A stretch of DNA of 64,000 nucleotides from Periconia sp. R9002 (Eukaryota; Ascomycota; Dothideomycetes; Pleosporales; Periconiaceae), in contig JAMAHW010000080.1 of NCBI GenBank assembly GCA_023627715.1, positions 1 to 64,000 of the forward strand. Direction: 5' to 3'. Positions 1 through 11,700 of the stretch are shown here, piece after piece. The translations under genes and the position numbers were made by a program. The notes under the pieces are model-generated. The model had not been told where the DNA came from, did not search any database, and saw nothing but the letters and a program-made list of their open reading frames with translations. Position 1 is the stretch's first letter. Every line of letters begins with the position of its first letter.

Positions 1-1
1 C

Positions 2-267
2 CATGACCCCCCCCCCCCTGTTTTCACCCCAGGCTTGAATAGGTAAGGCGCTGTCAGAAATAGTATACATATGTCAAAGATAGTATACATATGTCAAATT
101 TTAGCATAGTTTACCCTAAAAGTGACAACCGTAGGGTGTTTTACAAGGAGGGGGACCAATAGGAGTATACAGAGTCTATGTAATATGAGGTAAAGTACAT
201 GTGAAGTGATGTAATCACTGATTCTTACAAGATATACAGACAAGGGGGGGGAGGGGGGGGGGTCATG
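2..267. mobile_element. small element with C-tract terminal inverted repeats (MITE-like candidate)
   Basis: Positions 2-16 read CATGA followed by ten C. Positions 253-267 read ten G followed by TCATG, an exact 15-nt inverted copy. Inside, an 18-nt unit beginning TAGTATACATATG is repeated in tandem at 61-78 and 81-98. The enclosed 266 bp has no convincing coding content; a 62-codon open frame on the minus strand spans it, but its composition is ordinary for AT-rich non-coding DNA. The arrangement resembles a miniature inverted-repeat element or a transposon end. Low-complexity C/G tracts can match by chance, and the window starts one base before the left arm, so no target-site duplication can be checked. 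Confidence 0.35.
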
Positions 268-1544
268 TTTTCTGAAAACCACTATACCTTATCACAACCT
301 CGCAACTACATAAAACATTTGCGAGCTATATACCTGTACGAAGATAGCTTAGCTACACCTCTCTTCACCTATACCAGAAAAAAAAACACCCCCGCTTTAA
401 TCTAGACGTTTAGTTGCACACATGTTCTGACCCCGCAAAAAGCGGAATTTCTGACGCGCTCTGACATTTGAGTCAATGTCAGAACGCAAAAACTATCAAC
501 CAACCGCCCGCTTAAACAACGCGCGTCTTTCGGGAAATTTCTGGATGCGGCGAGAAAGGTTTATTTAGGATCTACGATTGGGGAAATTGTGGGTGTGATT
601 GGGTGGGGAAAGTAGGTAGGTGGTTTCTTCGGCGTTAAGCAGAGATGGGATGGGATGATGACGAATATGTAGGGGTTTGGTTGTTGATAGGCACGTTGTG
701 ATGTGGTGGGGCTTTTTCACGATGGTTTTGCACTGGAGATTTGGGTGGGTGGAAGTGCAAATATCGATAGGCAAGGGTTGTGTGTTTGGGATTTGGAATT
801 TGGTGGAGATGGGGTGTTGGTAGGGTAGCGCTAGATAGATTGTCAGAAACGGGGGCTTGTTTATAGCCAAAGAAGAGGTGCTTTGCTGGCATACTTGAAT
901 AGCTGTTCGTTGGTCCAGATATAGCATCATATGTAGGGTGAAGGAGAACTTAAAAGTCGTATTCTAATCGCAGATGGTTGCATAGTCCACAGTAAGTAGC
1001 TGAGAGGATATTTGTTGGTTGAGAAGATACATTACGGGTTTGGCTAGGTTCGGAATAGGGTTTTAACAGCACTTTCCGTTTTAAAGTACTGTTAAATAGC
1101 TTCTCAATGTACCTTCTATATGCTGTTGACAGGTATTCTAGACTTTGTGTTCTGTTAGCTAGCAACCCTAGGATGCACTTTGGCAACCCCCATAATGTAT
1201 TTTAAGGATCAGTGATTTTTTGGATAAAGCATGATTGTCAAAACGCCTGGGTTCTTTGAAATCTAGTGCAATGGTTTGCGATCTTTGAAATAATATATAT
1301 ATTCTCCACCACAGGGCTCTATTTATTGTTCAGAGGGAGGTATTTATTCTCTTCTATGTCTGAAAGTAGCGATACGCTCTCTACGGAAGAAGGAACTTTC
1401 AATTCTATCACCGGATGACCCGGGAAGTGCATTAACCGGGGCACCTATCAACAACTGCTGATGGGGACTGGCTGGATCAACTATAGCTCTAGAAAACGGT
1501 AATGTGTTGGAGCCCGAGATGAGATCTACCTCGTATCAGACTGT
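268..1544. other. AT-rich stretch without recognisable gene
   Basis: Only short open frames occur and none gives a recognisable protein. The region holds a poly-A run near 378-387. It lies between the C-tract element and the broken phosphorylase gene, and may be decayed repeat DNA. Confidence 0.5.
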
Positions 1545-2667
1545 CTATTCGAATGTAGAGGGGAGGAATTGTTTAGTACCATGTCTGACCAGCTTTTTAT
1601 CTGTGTGAATATACCGCAGCAGAATGGCTTTTGCTGTAGAAGCTGCTGCTGCTGCGGCGAAATGCTGCCATTTTTTGCTTTCTTGAGAATCAGCGTAATT
1701 GTCCACGCCTTTGGCAATAATGCACGAAGCTCATTCCAAATCCCTGCCCCCTTGGTCTCGAAGGCAATTGCGTTCTCCTTCTTTGCGATCATATCACGAT
1801 GGTGTCCAGATCTCATTTCCTGGTCTCAGATGCGATTACCCCCGTATGAAACGAGAATTGATTGGTTTTTGTTTCTTGGTTTTCGTCTGCGGATACTTCC
1901 ATTCCGGGGCGTGTTCTTTTAACCATGTATTTTGCATCACATTTCAAATTCTCACAAATTAAGTTCAGGGCTTCTTCGCAAATGGAATCACTGCTTTCAT
2001 CGCATTTGTAACAAGAGTGGCCCGACGACTTATGGTGCTTGTGATGATAAGTTGCCTCGAAAAACTTGTCTTCCGCTGGACCAGGATGTTTGTATTTGCT
2101 CTCACGCTTTCTCAAAGCCGCATTGGTAAAAAGATCGCCCAGAAAACCCCTAGCTTTTTCCAGCAGCCAATCTCTCCCAAAATCAGTCTCCAGAGTTATC
2201 AGAAGGTTGTGAATATCTCTACTAGGCCTGCCCATGCTACTGTCCAAGTCATTTTTGCGATTGAATGCCATGGGCATATTGGCTGCCCAGATCATATTGG
2301 ATGATGTTTTTGCTGATGATCACGTCGCCAAGAAAGACTTCGCCGTCATAGTCGTGACTATTTAGAACGCCTCCACAGATTCCAACGAAGAGGGTGAGGC
2401 GTAGCCCGGGATAACTTAATCGCATGCTTGCTGACGCTCCCGCTGCATGGGCTTTGCCTGCAGCTGATAGGAGCATTACCACCACTGGTGTTCACCGATG
2501 CAGCCAGTGCTGTAAATATTGTAATCTCCTACCGCTTTTCCATATTGGTCTCCGTCTCTATCCCACTGTTCATCGAGAAGGAGGCATAACGCATCGAATT
2601 CTAGGGGCAGGGCACAGATAATTGCAATCTCAAACTCGTCACTTTGGAGAGGTAGGCGGAATTCCAT
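1545..2667 (-). pseudogene. broken nucleoside-phosphorylase-type (PNP/UDP) protein of the fungal NLR N-terminal class
   Basis: Four minus-strand segments in successive different frames align in order with one known fungal domain, the phosphorylase-superfamily domain that often heads NACHT/ankyrin/TPR proteins. The pieces are FEIAIICALPLEFDA (near 2635), LSYPGLRLTLFVGICGG (near 2400), MGRPSRDIHNLL plus GDLFTNAALRKRESKY (2240-2100), RDMIAKKENAIAFETKGAGIW (1800-1740), and in a further frame a segment reading NYADSQESKKWQHFAAA (about 1690-1640). Joining them needs frame changes near 2480, 2290, 1815 and 1730. No GT...AG pairs explain these shifts convincingly. The start and end of the domain are both present, so this looks like a complete domain decayed by indels. 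No NACHT or repeat domain was seen downstream. The functional ancestor would probably have been a nucleoside-processing or self/non-self recognition protein (family knowledge). Confidence 0.8.
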
Positions 2668-3166
2668 AATCGGTTCAAGGGTGGCTCTAGAAGACTAAAT
2701 TGGACCGGTCAAGTAGTACTTGACGTCCATCGTTCGTGACGAGGGGCGAGATGTATGCTTAGTAGAAAATCATTTGATGGGTACAGGGGGTAGCGAAGGC
2801 TACTTTGGGCTTCCCCCATAATTCCCCACGCAAGGCAGACGAAGGCTGATAAATGCCAATTGCATCGTCTTCTGCTCGATACAGCTCAGTTAGCATCCAC
2901 GAGATGAAGCTATGTCGCAATCACTTTTTCTTCTCCGATTTTGCATCACATAATGATTGAGGTTTCACGAAGTAGAGTACCTAAAAGTTAAGGTGTTGTA
3001 CGCCTTGCGTTACTTTAACTGATCGTCCGATGCTGGGATGCACGACCAGCAGCCAATCATTCCCACCCTATGCTCAGCCTCGATTCCTGGCTCAAATAGG
3101 GAGCCTTGCGGATAGCATTGCCTCCCAAGTTCAGGGACAAACACTTTTCCCATCATACAAAAATCC
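2545..3166. other. upstream region of the CorA-like gene
   Basis: From the start of the broken gene (2667) to 3166 there is no supported coding region. A 89-codon minus-strand frame at 3010-3279 overlaps the start of the CorA-like gene and is a shadow. Confidence 0.5.
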
Positions 3167-4737
3167 ATGATCATGAAGGTATTGCACCAGAGTAAGTGCG
3201 TTGTCACCACTTCAAAAGCTGCACGCTGAGCCAGTTTTATAGTATCAAAAGAATGGAAACACGAGAACATCAAAGACATTGGGGGATATTTACACGACCC
3301 GAAAAGTCCAAGGTTTCGATACCTGTGAGCAGATCTAGGCAGAAGCCGTTACACACTGTGGCACACTGTTAACTTAATTCTCAGGCTGGTAGAACATGAT
3401 GCATACTCCAAAGGCGAAGCCCTGGCACAGGACCTGGTTCAGTACTTCAATATACCCCAACGCCTATTCTCAGACACTTATCGCAAGTCGAACGGATTCT
3501 TCTACTTCGAGGATCTCTTTGATGACAAGGGAAACCTACAAACTTTGTGTAAGGACTCCATTCATCGGCACTGTCTTTGGAAAAACATTTGTTAATCTTT
3601 TGTACGCAGATACGCAATCACGCTTTCTCGTAAAGCAACTAGACCATGGCTCTGCAGCCGGTTACCGATGGTCGGAAATGACCTTCTTCTCTCGCTGGAC
3701 CCCACAGCATAGCACTGTACTTTGCATGGGCATCCCTTCGTCCTTTGCGTCCTCTCTCTCCTCCATTCTTCCAACCATGTGGGACGAGGATATGGCCTCA
3801 AATGCCTACGCGGCACATGTCCCCCTCGTAGAGACGGTCCTAGCGATGCATGATGAATCCGTGTGGGGATTTCGGGACGAGATTCGGAATATCGAAAAGG
3901 TCTGTTTAATATTGTTTCGATCTATACTCATCCCAACGTTCCTGGCCCATCTTTCCCTTTCGTCTCATCTATCTTCTATCTCTCTTGAAAAATTGAGCTA
4001 ACTCCCAAACCAAAACCCCCAGGCCCGAACCCCCTCAGTCCCCCACACCTTCTCCTTCACCCCCATGCACGAAATCGCCCGCCACGCAATCCACAGCGTA
4101 GAAACCCTAGGCATCGGCGTCAAAACCCTCGACGCAATCTCCACTCACATCTCCGCCCTCTCACAGACCAACACCACCACCACCACCACCACCACCACCT
4201 ATCCCCACACCCATAACCGAGTGCCCCCAAGAAGCAAAGTCGAAATCCACATCGCAGCGCAGACGCTCATGCTCAAGAACTTCCTCGCGCGCTCCGAATC
4301 CAACGAGAAGAGGCTGCAGAACGAGATTGCGCTCGTGTACAACATGATTGCGCAGCGCGACAGCAAAATCATGACGCTCATCAGCGAATCCGCGAAGCTT
4401 GATAGTAGTGATATGCGCGCCATTGCGCTCGTCACCATGGCGTTCCTGCCTCCGACTTTCATCTCGGTTCGTTCAACCCTTCCCCCTCATTCCTTACCTT
4501 AAATCTAAACTCGCATTATTTTTGAAGGCCGTTTTCAGCACTAGCTTTTTCAACTACGATCCGCCGACCAAGGACTCGGCCGCAACGTGGTCTGTTTCGA
4601 GCAAGTTCTGGGTTTATTGGGCGTTTGCTATTCCCTTGACGGGTCTTACCATGGCGTTCTGGATGTTTTGGGAGCGTGGGAGGAATAAGGTGTGGAATAA
4701 AGGGAGGGAGATGAGGGCTATGAGCAAATTAGAATAG
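3167..4737 (+). CDS. CorA-like divalent cation transporter (fungal type)
   Basis: Proposed exons are 3167-3191, 3243-3324, 3385-3548, 3610-3899, 4023-4466 and 4528-4737, giving 404 residues in one frame. All introns begin GT and end AG. The soluble N-terminal half carries family-typical text such as ENIKDIGGYLHDP and WSEMTFFSRW. The C-terminus has two membrane helices, around IALVTMAFLPPTFISAVFST and FWVYWAFAIPLTGLTMAFWM, which is the CorA arrangement. The classic GMN signature of bacterial CorA and yeast ALR is absent; the position after helix 1 reads FFNYD. A run of nine Thr codons lies near 4170. Cation selectivity cannot be read from the sequence. The first exon is short, the next upstream stop in frame is near 3112, and the true start is uncertain. 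Confidence 0.8.
4171..4198 (+). repeat. coding ACC microsatellite (poly-Thr)
   Basis: A tandem ACC run inside exon 5 of the CorA-like gene encodes nine consecutive threonines in the linker before the helical stalk. Length variation here would keep frame. Confidence 0.85.
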
Positions 4738-5250
4738 GCTAGACGATAGTAGATGGGGTTGAATGCGGGTTACAGCGGAGGAGGAAAGAGGGTTTTAAGT
4801 ATGAGTGGCGTAAATACCGTTGGTTCTGTTGATACATGCCATTTTGCAGATTTGATTGAATATCGTTGATTGCGAATTTATGAAGGACCAGGCAAAAATG
4901 TGGTATTGTGTTTAGCACACACTTATATTTGTTATTGCCCATTTGCCCATTGCCCATCCAGCCATGTCAGCCTGTTCCCATAGAAATCAAGAGAAAGGGA
5001 TCAAAAGAAAGATGCGCTGATGCTCAACTCCTACCAACGCCGCATCAAATGTACACTGCCCCGGACAAGCGCATATGAACAATGACAAAACCAAAAGTGA
5101 AAGGCAACCCCGCCTAAAGGTATAATACAAGCCGGCGGCTCCCGTTATCCTTGACCCACCAAAAAGGAACCGTAGCATATTCGTCTAGTATTCTCGAGAA
5201 GAACATTTTTTCAATGACTCCTCCATTTGCTTGTCTGATTTCCCACCATT
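4738..5250. other. convergent 3' intergenic region
   Basis: About 510 bp between the ends of the CorA-like gene (plus) and the Eps1-like gene (minus). No coding region seen; it should hold both 3' UTRs. Confidence 0.6.
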
Positions 5251-7444
5251 TCAATCCACTTTGCCCAATCCGCTACCACCGAGTAGGCCGCCATTCTTTT
5301 CACTGACTTGGAAGTAGCCACCAGAGGATCGTCTTCGTTTCCTTCCAAAGACAGCAACAAACACTACAACCACAGCCATTACAAATAGGATAAACGGATG
5401 CCCCGTAAAGAGACCGACCACGGAGAGGTAGAAGGATGTAAAAGCACCGTGTGTGTATTTGGGGGTGATAGCGTTAGGGTTTTTGGTAATTTTACCGATG
5501 GTTTCGAGGATAGAGGCGCGAGAGGGGCGGATGGGTTCACCCGCCGCTGTAGTGTCCCAGTAGCGGTGATTCTGTATTACCAAATTAATAAAAATGACTC
5601 TGTTTCGAAGATCAATAAGCAACTTACAGCTTCATTGTTAATGATGATTCTGTCGCCATCTTGTGGATTGATGCCGAATGTAGTGCGGATCCATTTCTCC
5701 CAGAATACGCCGTCAACCCAGGCGAAGCCCACCTGGGTACGTTCGACGTCATTCATATCCACACGGATCTGTTTCGCAGCTCGCAAAGCCTGCTGGTCAT
5801 TCTTATCTTGAGCTTCTTCAATGCGGAGCTGCTTGGCATCGCGCAGTTCCTGGCGATCAAGCTGAAACATCTGTTCCTCCTTGTCGATCCATTCCAGAGC
5901 TGCGTTCTTGAGCTCACGCTTCGAGTTCGTGAAATCTTCCTTGCGGTCTCGGTTCAAGACTGCAAGAACCACGAGCTTACCATCCATGATCTCATGAGCG
6001 TTCTCCGACTTGAGTTCGGGAACAATTGGAAGCCAAACAGACTTCATCCAGTTTTGTACCTTCTTCACATCCCGCATGTCTTTGGGGGCAATGGGCCCGT
6101 AATATGTTGACTTGCCGTCGCGAGCCACCATCAAGCGCGGCCACGTGGATATCTTGAAGCGTTCAAACATGTCCGGATCATTCGTTTTGACGATTCTGCC
6201 CTTGCCGACCAATGTCGAGGGAAGACGTTCCAGAGCCTGGAAATCCTCGGTGGTAGTCGCGTGATCGTAGAAATAGACAAAAAGAACCTCATTCTTCTCT
6301 TCAAGCTTCTTGAACTCGGCAAGGTCAACATCGGCCACACCAGCACCTATTTCGGCGGCGTTGTTGGCATAATCAATCAGGTCACCAAGCCCTCGCATGC
6401 CATTATACTCCAAGCGATCACCACCACGGAAGAAAAGAAGACTCGGATAGCCCTTAACGCCGGCGTCTTTGCATAATCTCTTCTGTTCATCACAGTTGAC
6501 TTCTCCTATGTTGAGCTTGTCCTTCATTGTACGAGCCATTTGGTTCCAGTTTGGCGCTAGTGCCTGGCAATGATGACACCAGGGGGCATAAAACTTGATG
6601 AACCAAGGCGCGTTGGTGTTGGTGACCATATCTTGGAATGTGTCTGCTGTCAGAGCTTGTGACAGGCCTGACGGGTTCGCAGTGGATGCAGGCTTGGAGG
6701 GAGTAGGTTTTGCCGCCTTCGTAGGTGTGGTTTTAGCCGCAGCGGACTGTTTAGCTTCTTCGACTTCCTTTTCTTTTTGGTCTTCTTTGGTCTCGGGTCC
6801 AGTCTCGACAGAGTTGGCGCCCACTTTGGGCAATTTAGGCCCTCCTTTAACACGCGATCCTGGACGGATTGTTTCCAAAATACTTTCCACCCACCCGCTC
6901 AGTGTTTCAAGCTCTTGTGCTCCCCTTTTCCTTTCAATCTCTTTCCCATCCTCGATCCGTAGTATTGATGGGTAGTTTGAGATATCATGTTCCATGCAAA
7001 TATCTCTGAATGCGATGCAGTCCACCTTTGCGAATTTGAAATCATAGTATCGTGTGAAAGCATTGAACGATTCGGGGCTATCGGTGTCTTGTTTGGTGAT
7101 CAAAGGTTTCGAGGTGTAGTAAAATTCATATAGCGTTTGCCACGTTGGTTTGAAGTGCATGCAATGGGGGCACAGAGGCGAATAGAACTCGACAAGCCTG
7201 GATTTAAGACGTCAGTTTCGCTCAGAATCATGGAATAATTGTGGGAAGATTCGTACCAGTGTCCGGTCTTTATCTTCTCATTGAGATCGGTCCCCAGCTC
7301 TATCATGGGCGGCACGGTCTGACCATTGAATGTGGTGTCGGGGACTGTTTCATCCAAATCGTCATCCTGAGGTTCGGATACAGGCGCAGCGAAAGTCACG
7401 GCGACGGTCGCGAGCGACAGGAGGGTATATAGTATGGAGCGCAT
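5251..7444 (-). CDS. Eps1-like membrane protein disulfide isomerase
   Basis: Exons on the minus strand are 7444-7257, 7197-5628 and 5571-5251, in frame, giving 692 residues. A signal peptide (MRSILYTLLSLATVAVTFAA) leads to a first thioredoxin domain with active site CPHC in FYSPLCPHCMHF, then a Lys/Pro/Ala-rich linker. A second thioredoxin domain has FYAPWCHHCQ (CHHC). A long thioredoxin-like and coiled region follows, and one membrane helix (HPFILFVMAVVVVFVAVF) sits just before a basic RKRRR stop-transfer. Two CxxC domains with a C-terminal anchor match yeast Eps1 and its filamentous-fungal relatives. These act in the ER lumen in oxidative folding and quality control of membrane proteins (family knowledge). 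CPHC is the DsbA-like active site, and CHHC departs from the usual PDI CGHC. The start is the only ATG giving the signal peptide. Confidence 0.9.
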
Positions 7445-7887
7445 GGTTCCGGGTATATGTGTGCGAATGTTGGTGCGTTACACGCCGTGGGATGGTATAC
7501 TAGTAGTTACAGTATAATACAGGCCACCTCTTAACAGAAACAGCAAACCACCGCCAGGGTCTGGGTAAAAAGTGTGAGCCCTATTGTACTTAGTATAATG
7601 CTCCTTGAACCCGTAGGATGAGGGGTGAAAGAGAAGAAAGGAGGGGCGACGTATGCTGGTGAGCAAATGAAACGACCAGCGTGGAGTATCAAAGGAGGTG
7701 GGTGCCACGGTGCCTGAGAGGGCGACAGGGATGCATGGATTCCGCCCCAAGGCTTGGCGCACCCAAACGCAACTTCCTTTGATGGACAGCATCATAACCG
7801 CCAGCAGACAGCTATCACCACCACCCACGGCTCGCCCACCCGCATCCATTGAACGCCAACGCCGCGCCGAATCGCGCTCCATTCACC
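7445..7887. promoter_or_regulatory. divergent promoter of the Eps1-like and NDUFA5 genes
   Basis: 443 bp separate the two start codons on opposite strands, so both promoters must lie here. No clear single binding site was identified. Confidence 0.6.
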
Positions 7888-8722
7888 ATGCGAGCCGCTG
7901 CGAGACTTCTTGCGAGCGTTCGCAACGGCAAATTCCTCGAGCCCGGCACCCCCACCGGCCTCACTGGCCTCGTTACCCATCCGTCGCCGCGATCAGCTCT
8001 GCTCTTCCACTACAATGCCACCCTCGAGAAGCTGAAGCAGATTCCGGAATCCTCCGTATATCGCCAGTCCACGGAAGCTCTCACCCGCCACCGGCTTAAG
8101 ATCATTGAGGAATCGAAGCCCGCTGGTTGGGACGATTGGATTCAGAGAGTTCAAATGCAGGCTGCTGATAACCCGGGCGTCTTTCGAGTAGTACAACTCT
8201 CATCCGGCACGCATCTCAGAGGGCCCAACCCGAAAAAGTTGGATCCCAGAGACCCGAATGCGGCGTGGGATGGAGACCGCCTGCCGCCTTTCCCCGAAGG
8301 TGTCCGCTCTGCCGCAGAGCGGAGAGGTTGGATTCGGGCGATGAAGGGAGATGTTAGCTATGCGCCCGAAAGGGTGGTTTCTCCAGTCACCGTGGAGCCG
8401 GAGCCTCGATTCACTGAGGAAGCGTACGCCGTCTAGCTTGTTCATTTCCCCTTGATAGATGCTCACTGGAACAGGATCTCGGAAATTGAGAACAAAATTG
8501 GCGCTGGTTTGATTGAAGAGGTCATACAAGTTGCTGAGCGCGAGCACGAGCTTGTGGATTCAATGATTGAGGCGAAGGTGTAAGTCTATTGAGTCTGTCC
8601 ATTTCTAATTCTAGAGCTGACCACAGTGTACACGCAGATGGGAACCGCTGGAGGAGCAAGCACCGGAGGGTCAATGGTCGTACCATGAGCGACTAACCCA
8701 CACATCGACACAAAAGCCTTGA
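7888..8722 (+). CDS. nuo-32: NADH:ubiquinone oxidoreductase (complex I) subunit NDUFA5 / 29.9-32 kDa
   Basis: Exons 7888-8423, 8475-8579 and 8638-8722 give 241 residues. The protein has the hallmark ETC_C1_NDUFA5 text: LEPGTPTGLTGLVTHPSPRS near the N-terminus, then LEKLKQIPESSVYRQSTEAL and HRLKIIEE. The C-terminal exons supply an acidic helix (SEIENKIGAGLIEEVIQVAE) and WEPLEEQAPEGQWSYHERL. This accessory subunit belongs to the matrix arm of mitochondrial complex I. The start at 7888 (MRAAARLLASVRNGKFLEPG) leaves a short basic N-terminus usual for the family. An in-frame ATG 39 nt upstream (7849) is possible but adds 13 atypical residues. The last intron's acceptor could be at either of two nearby CAG sites; 8637 keeps the family reading KVWEPLEE. 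Confidence 0.93.
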
Positions 8723-11700
8723 GTCTTGAGACAAGATCACACAGGTGTTGAGAGAGTGTATATGGCATAGACCCGCTATTGTAACAATTAAAAATAGAAA
8801 GACAACCACATCAAGAGCATTTCCAAACTATGCTACTATACTATAGTATCTGCTGATCTCTCGTTGGACTTGCCTGTTTTATATGCCATTTGTGTGATTA
8901 GTGATTGCCTAGATGGGTCGATCCTAAACCTCCACTATGTTCCGCCTACTCCACCTGATATCAGCTCCCGAGATCCACTTCGAACCTCGACTGGATTCCC
9001 GATGCTCCAGATGTAACCGGTGTTGCGTATGGGGAAGCAACGGGACCCTTTTCTGGGGCACATACTTGGGAGCTTGTGGCTGGTAAGTTGAGGGGTACGT
9101 GTGTCTCCCCTAAACCTATTTTTCTGCATCTGATAAGAGTGGGGATGACAAGAGAAGCGAATGTCTGACCATGGTGTTTGGGCGGGAGAGACTTCTTGTT
9201 CCGCGCAAACAGACACAGGCTTCGGGCAATTTCGAACAAACGAAAGCCCTGAATTTCGCTTGGCACTAAACTTGTCCGTTTCGAAGGCCGCAGAATACTT
9301 GCAGACGTGCATGGTAGGTACCTAGAAGACGATGCGGCGCAAAAGCTACAAGATACGAAACGCAGGTGAGCCTATTCAGTGCCAGATGGCTAGCCCGGTC
9401 AGGATGGTGCGCATGGCAGCCGCGCAACAATTGCCGTGGTTTCAAATACCGAAATCTGGGGCCAAACTTTGTCTTGAAATTGGGATCGTGAAGGAGGCAG
9501 TGAATGGCAAGTCGCAATTTCAAAGGGGAATCCTTGGCGGCGGTGTGTTAGTTGGGTAAAAAAGGGTCCTGTCGCAGCGTAAACCTTGATGCAAAGGCGG
9601 CACGTCCATGGCTTGGGGACAGCGCATCGACAGGCAGGCGGACAGGAAGGAAAGTTCGGGCGAGTGGAGCGTGTATGCGTGAGACGACAGCGTGAATCGT
9701 TAGTTGGCAGCCTTAGCTGGGTCGAATCCCTCCTTGTCCCAAAGTTCACAGTTGCGATGGATGCTTGACCGCTTAGGATCGGCCAGTCGCATTGTCGCGC
9801 CGCCTGGGAATCCAGGTGCAAAACCTGCTTGCGCCGCCTGGCTGTCATGTCTTGGGTCAAAAATTTTCTTAGTTTGGTCGTGTCTTTTTTTGGAGGGAAA
9901 GAATTACGACGAGAGATGTGGCGTCGAAGGGTCGAGGGACTGCGAAACCCTTTGCAGTTAAAACTAGGCCCGGCTGGGACGGCTTCGAGCGCGCTCACAG
10001 TTGGGCCGAGAATAGCGCGAACGCGATGCGAGGGCGAACGAAAAGAGGCAGGCCGCAGGCGGTTCCGGTGAAGGATGGGTTTAGCACGGTACTGTACGAA
10101 CAGCTACAGCCTACCGTGGCAGGTCACTGGGTGAGCGTATGCACAACACGTCCCGCAATCGCTACTCCTTCCTTCGTTGGGAGGGAGGGACGAATTCTCC
10201 ACCACACGGCGAGTGGGACTTGAGCTTATTTGGACGACCCGTGTGCAAAGTACTGTACGACCACGGCACAACACCACCATTCTCCTTGCAAGTCTTGAAC
10301 AGGATACATGTACTTGAGATGCTTATCGATCCTGGGCGGTGCCGTTCTCCGAGTGCGAGCCCATGACTTGTAGAGGGCAACTTGCATCCTACTAGTCGGA
10401 ATCGTGAGCGCATTGGACTCTGCGCAACTTGTTGAACAAATGGAGACAGGGGTGTGAAGGCTGCCAAGCAAGCATTTGCTATCGTGACCGACGGTATTGA
10501 TCGGCAAAAGGATGCTGCTATTGGGAGACAAGACAGGGAAGAAAGGACAGAGAGAAAGGAAAAAAGCAAGGAAAAGAAAATTCAAGCAATGGCTATCTGT
10601 CAGGCGGTCTCATCAGCTTTCTGATGCCATTGATTTGCCATACATCTGCCGCGCAAACGGAGCATGGATCGCGGAAGACGTTGCTAAGGTGAGAAAAGTC
10701 TGCTCGCTGCCCTGAAGGCCAATCGCCAGGCGGTGCCGCATTGTATTTTTGGGCGGAAGTGTGCCGATGCAACCCCGAAGCCGATGCCACGTTGCCAAGG
10801 GCAGAAGAGAAATTGTGTCAGGTAGTGTTTTCAGTGTTTGGACGAATCCACCCGCCCGCCATCGGCTCCTTGTTTTTTGTTGTTCTTGTCTGTTCAATGC
10901 CCCTCCAACCCAGGGGGTGAAGACGTCGGATCGGATGCGGGTGTGACAGATACGAAGCTCTTTGTTTGCCTGTGCCGGGTCAGAGAGATTCGGATGCCGC
11001 CGGGATGCCGCATTGGGACCCCGTCATGCCCACTGTTAGCCGCGCTGCTTTTGCTGCCAGGATGATGGATGGCATGTCGTCACCTAATTCCATGTCGTCG
11101 CATATGTAATGTACTGTAAGCTAAGCTGAGCTGAGCGAAGAACGAGAAGCGGTTTGCCCTCTAGCATCTGCCTAGAAGACAGACAGACACGCTCGGCATG
11201 GCATGGCATGGCCTGACATCGTTCACGACCAAGTAGCCTCCTAGTCTGTCTACTTACTGGACGTATGTATGCAACGAGCCGGCCTTCTACGCGACTTTCT
11301 CGAAGCAGGCAGTCTGATTCGAGGCATCTTGACCCGAAACCGTTGCGCTCGCTCGACCGGCTGAGCCCCCCTGCCCGCCGCCATGGCCATGCGTCATCCA
11401 CGGCGGCAACACGACTGCATTGGGGCTAGCCTCTCATCTGATTGTCGACTGGCAATCTCGACACATTTGTTTGAAGGCGGCCAGCACTGGACGGTATGTA
11501 ACGTACCGCCAAAGGGTCGACGTTAGCTAAGGTGAGGAGGCTGTTAGCCTGGATAGGCTGGAAGATGCCGACCACGACAACTACCGCGGTACTTTTGGGG
11601 TTTCAGTGCTGTGCTTTGGTCGGAAATAAGACCCTGGCACGCCACAGCCGCTATCTCGCGAGCCCTTGATCGGTCTCCGGTCGGCAGCTCGCTGGGGGCA

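Noticed and set aside
9700..9740. Possible tRNA B-box (GGGTCGAATCCC)
   Set aside because: No A-box or cloverleaf partner could be placed upstream.
9399..9998. 199-codon open frame on the minus strand in the gene desert
   Set aside because: Arg/Ser/Pro/Cys-rich without any recognisable motif; overlaps other frames of similar length.
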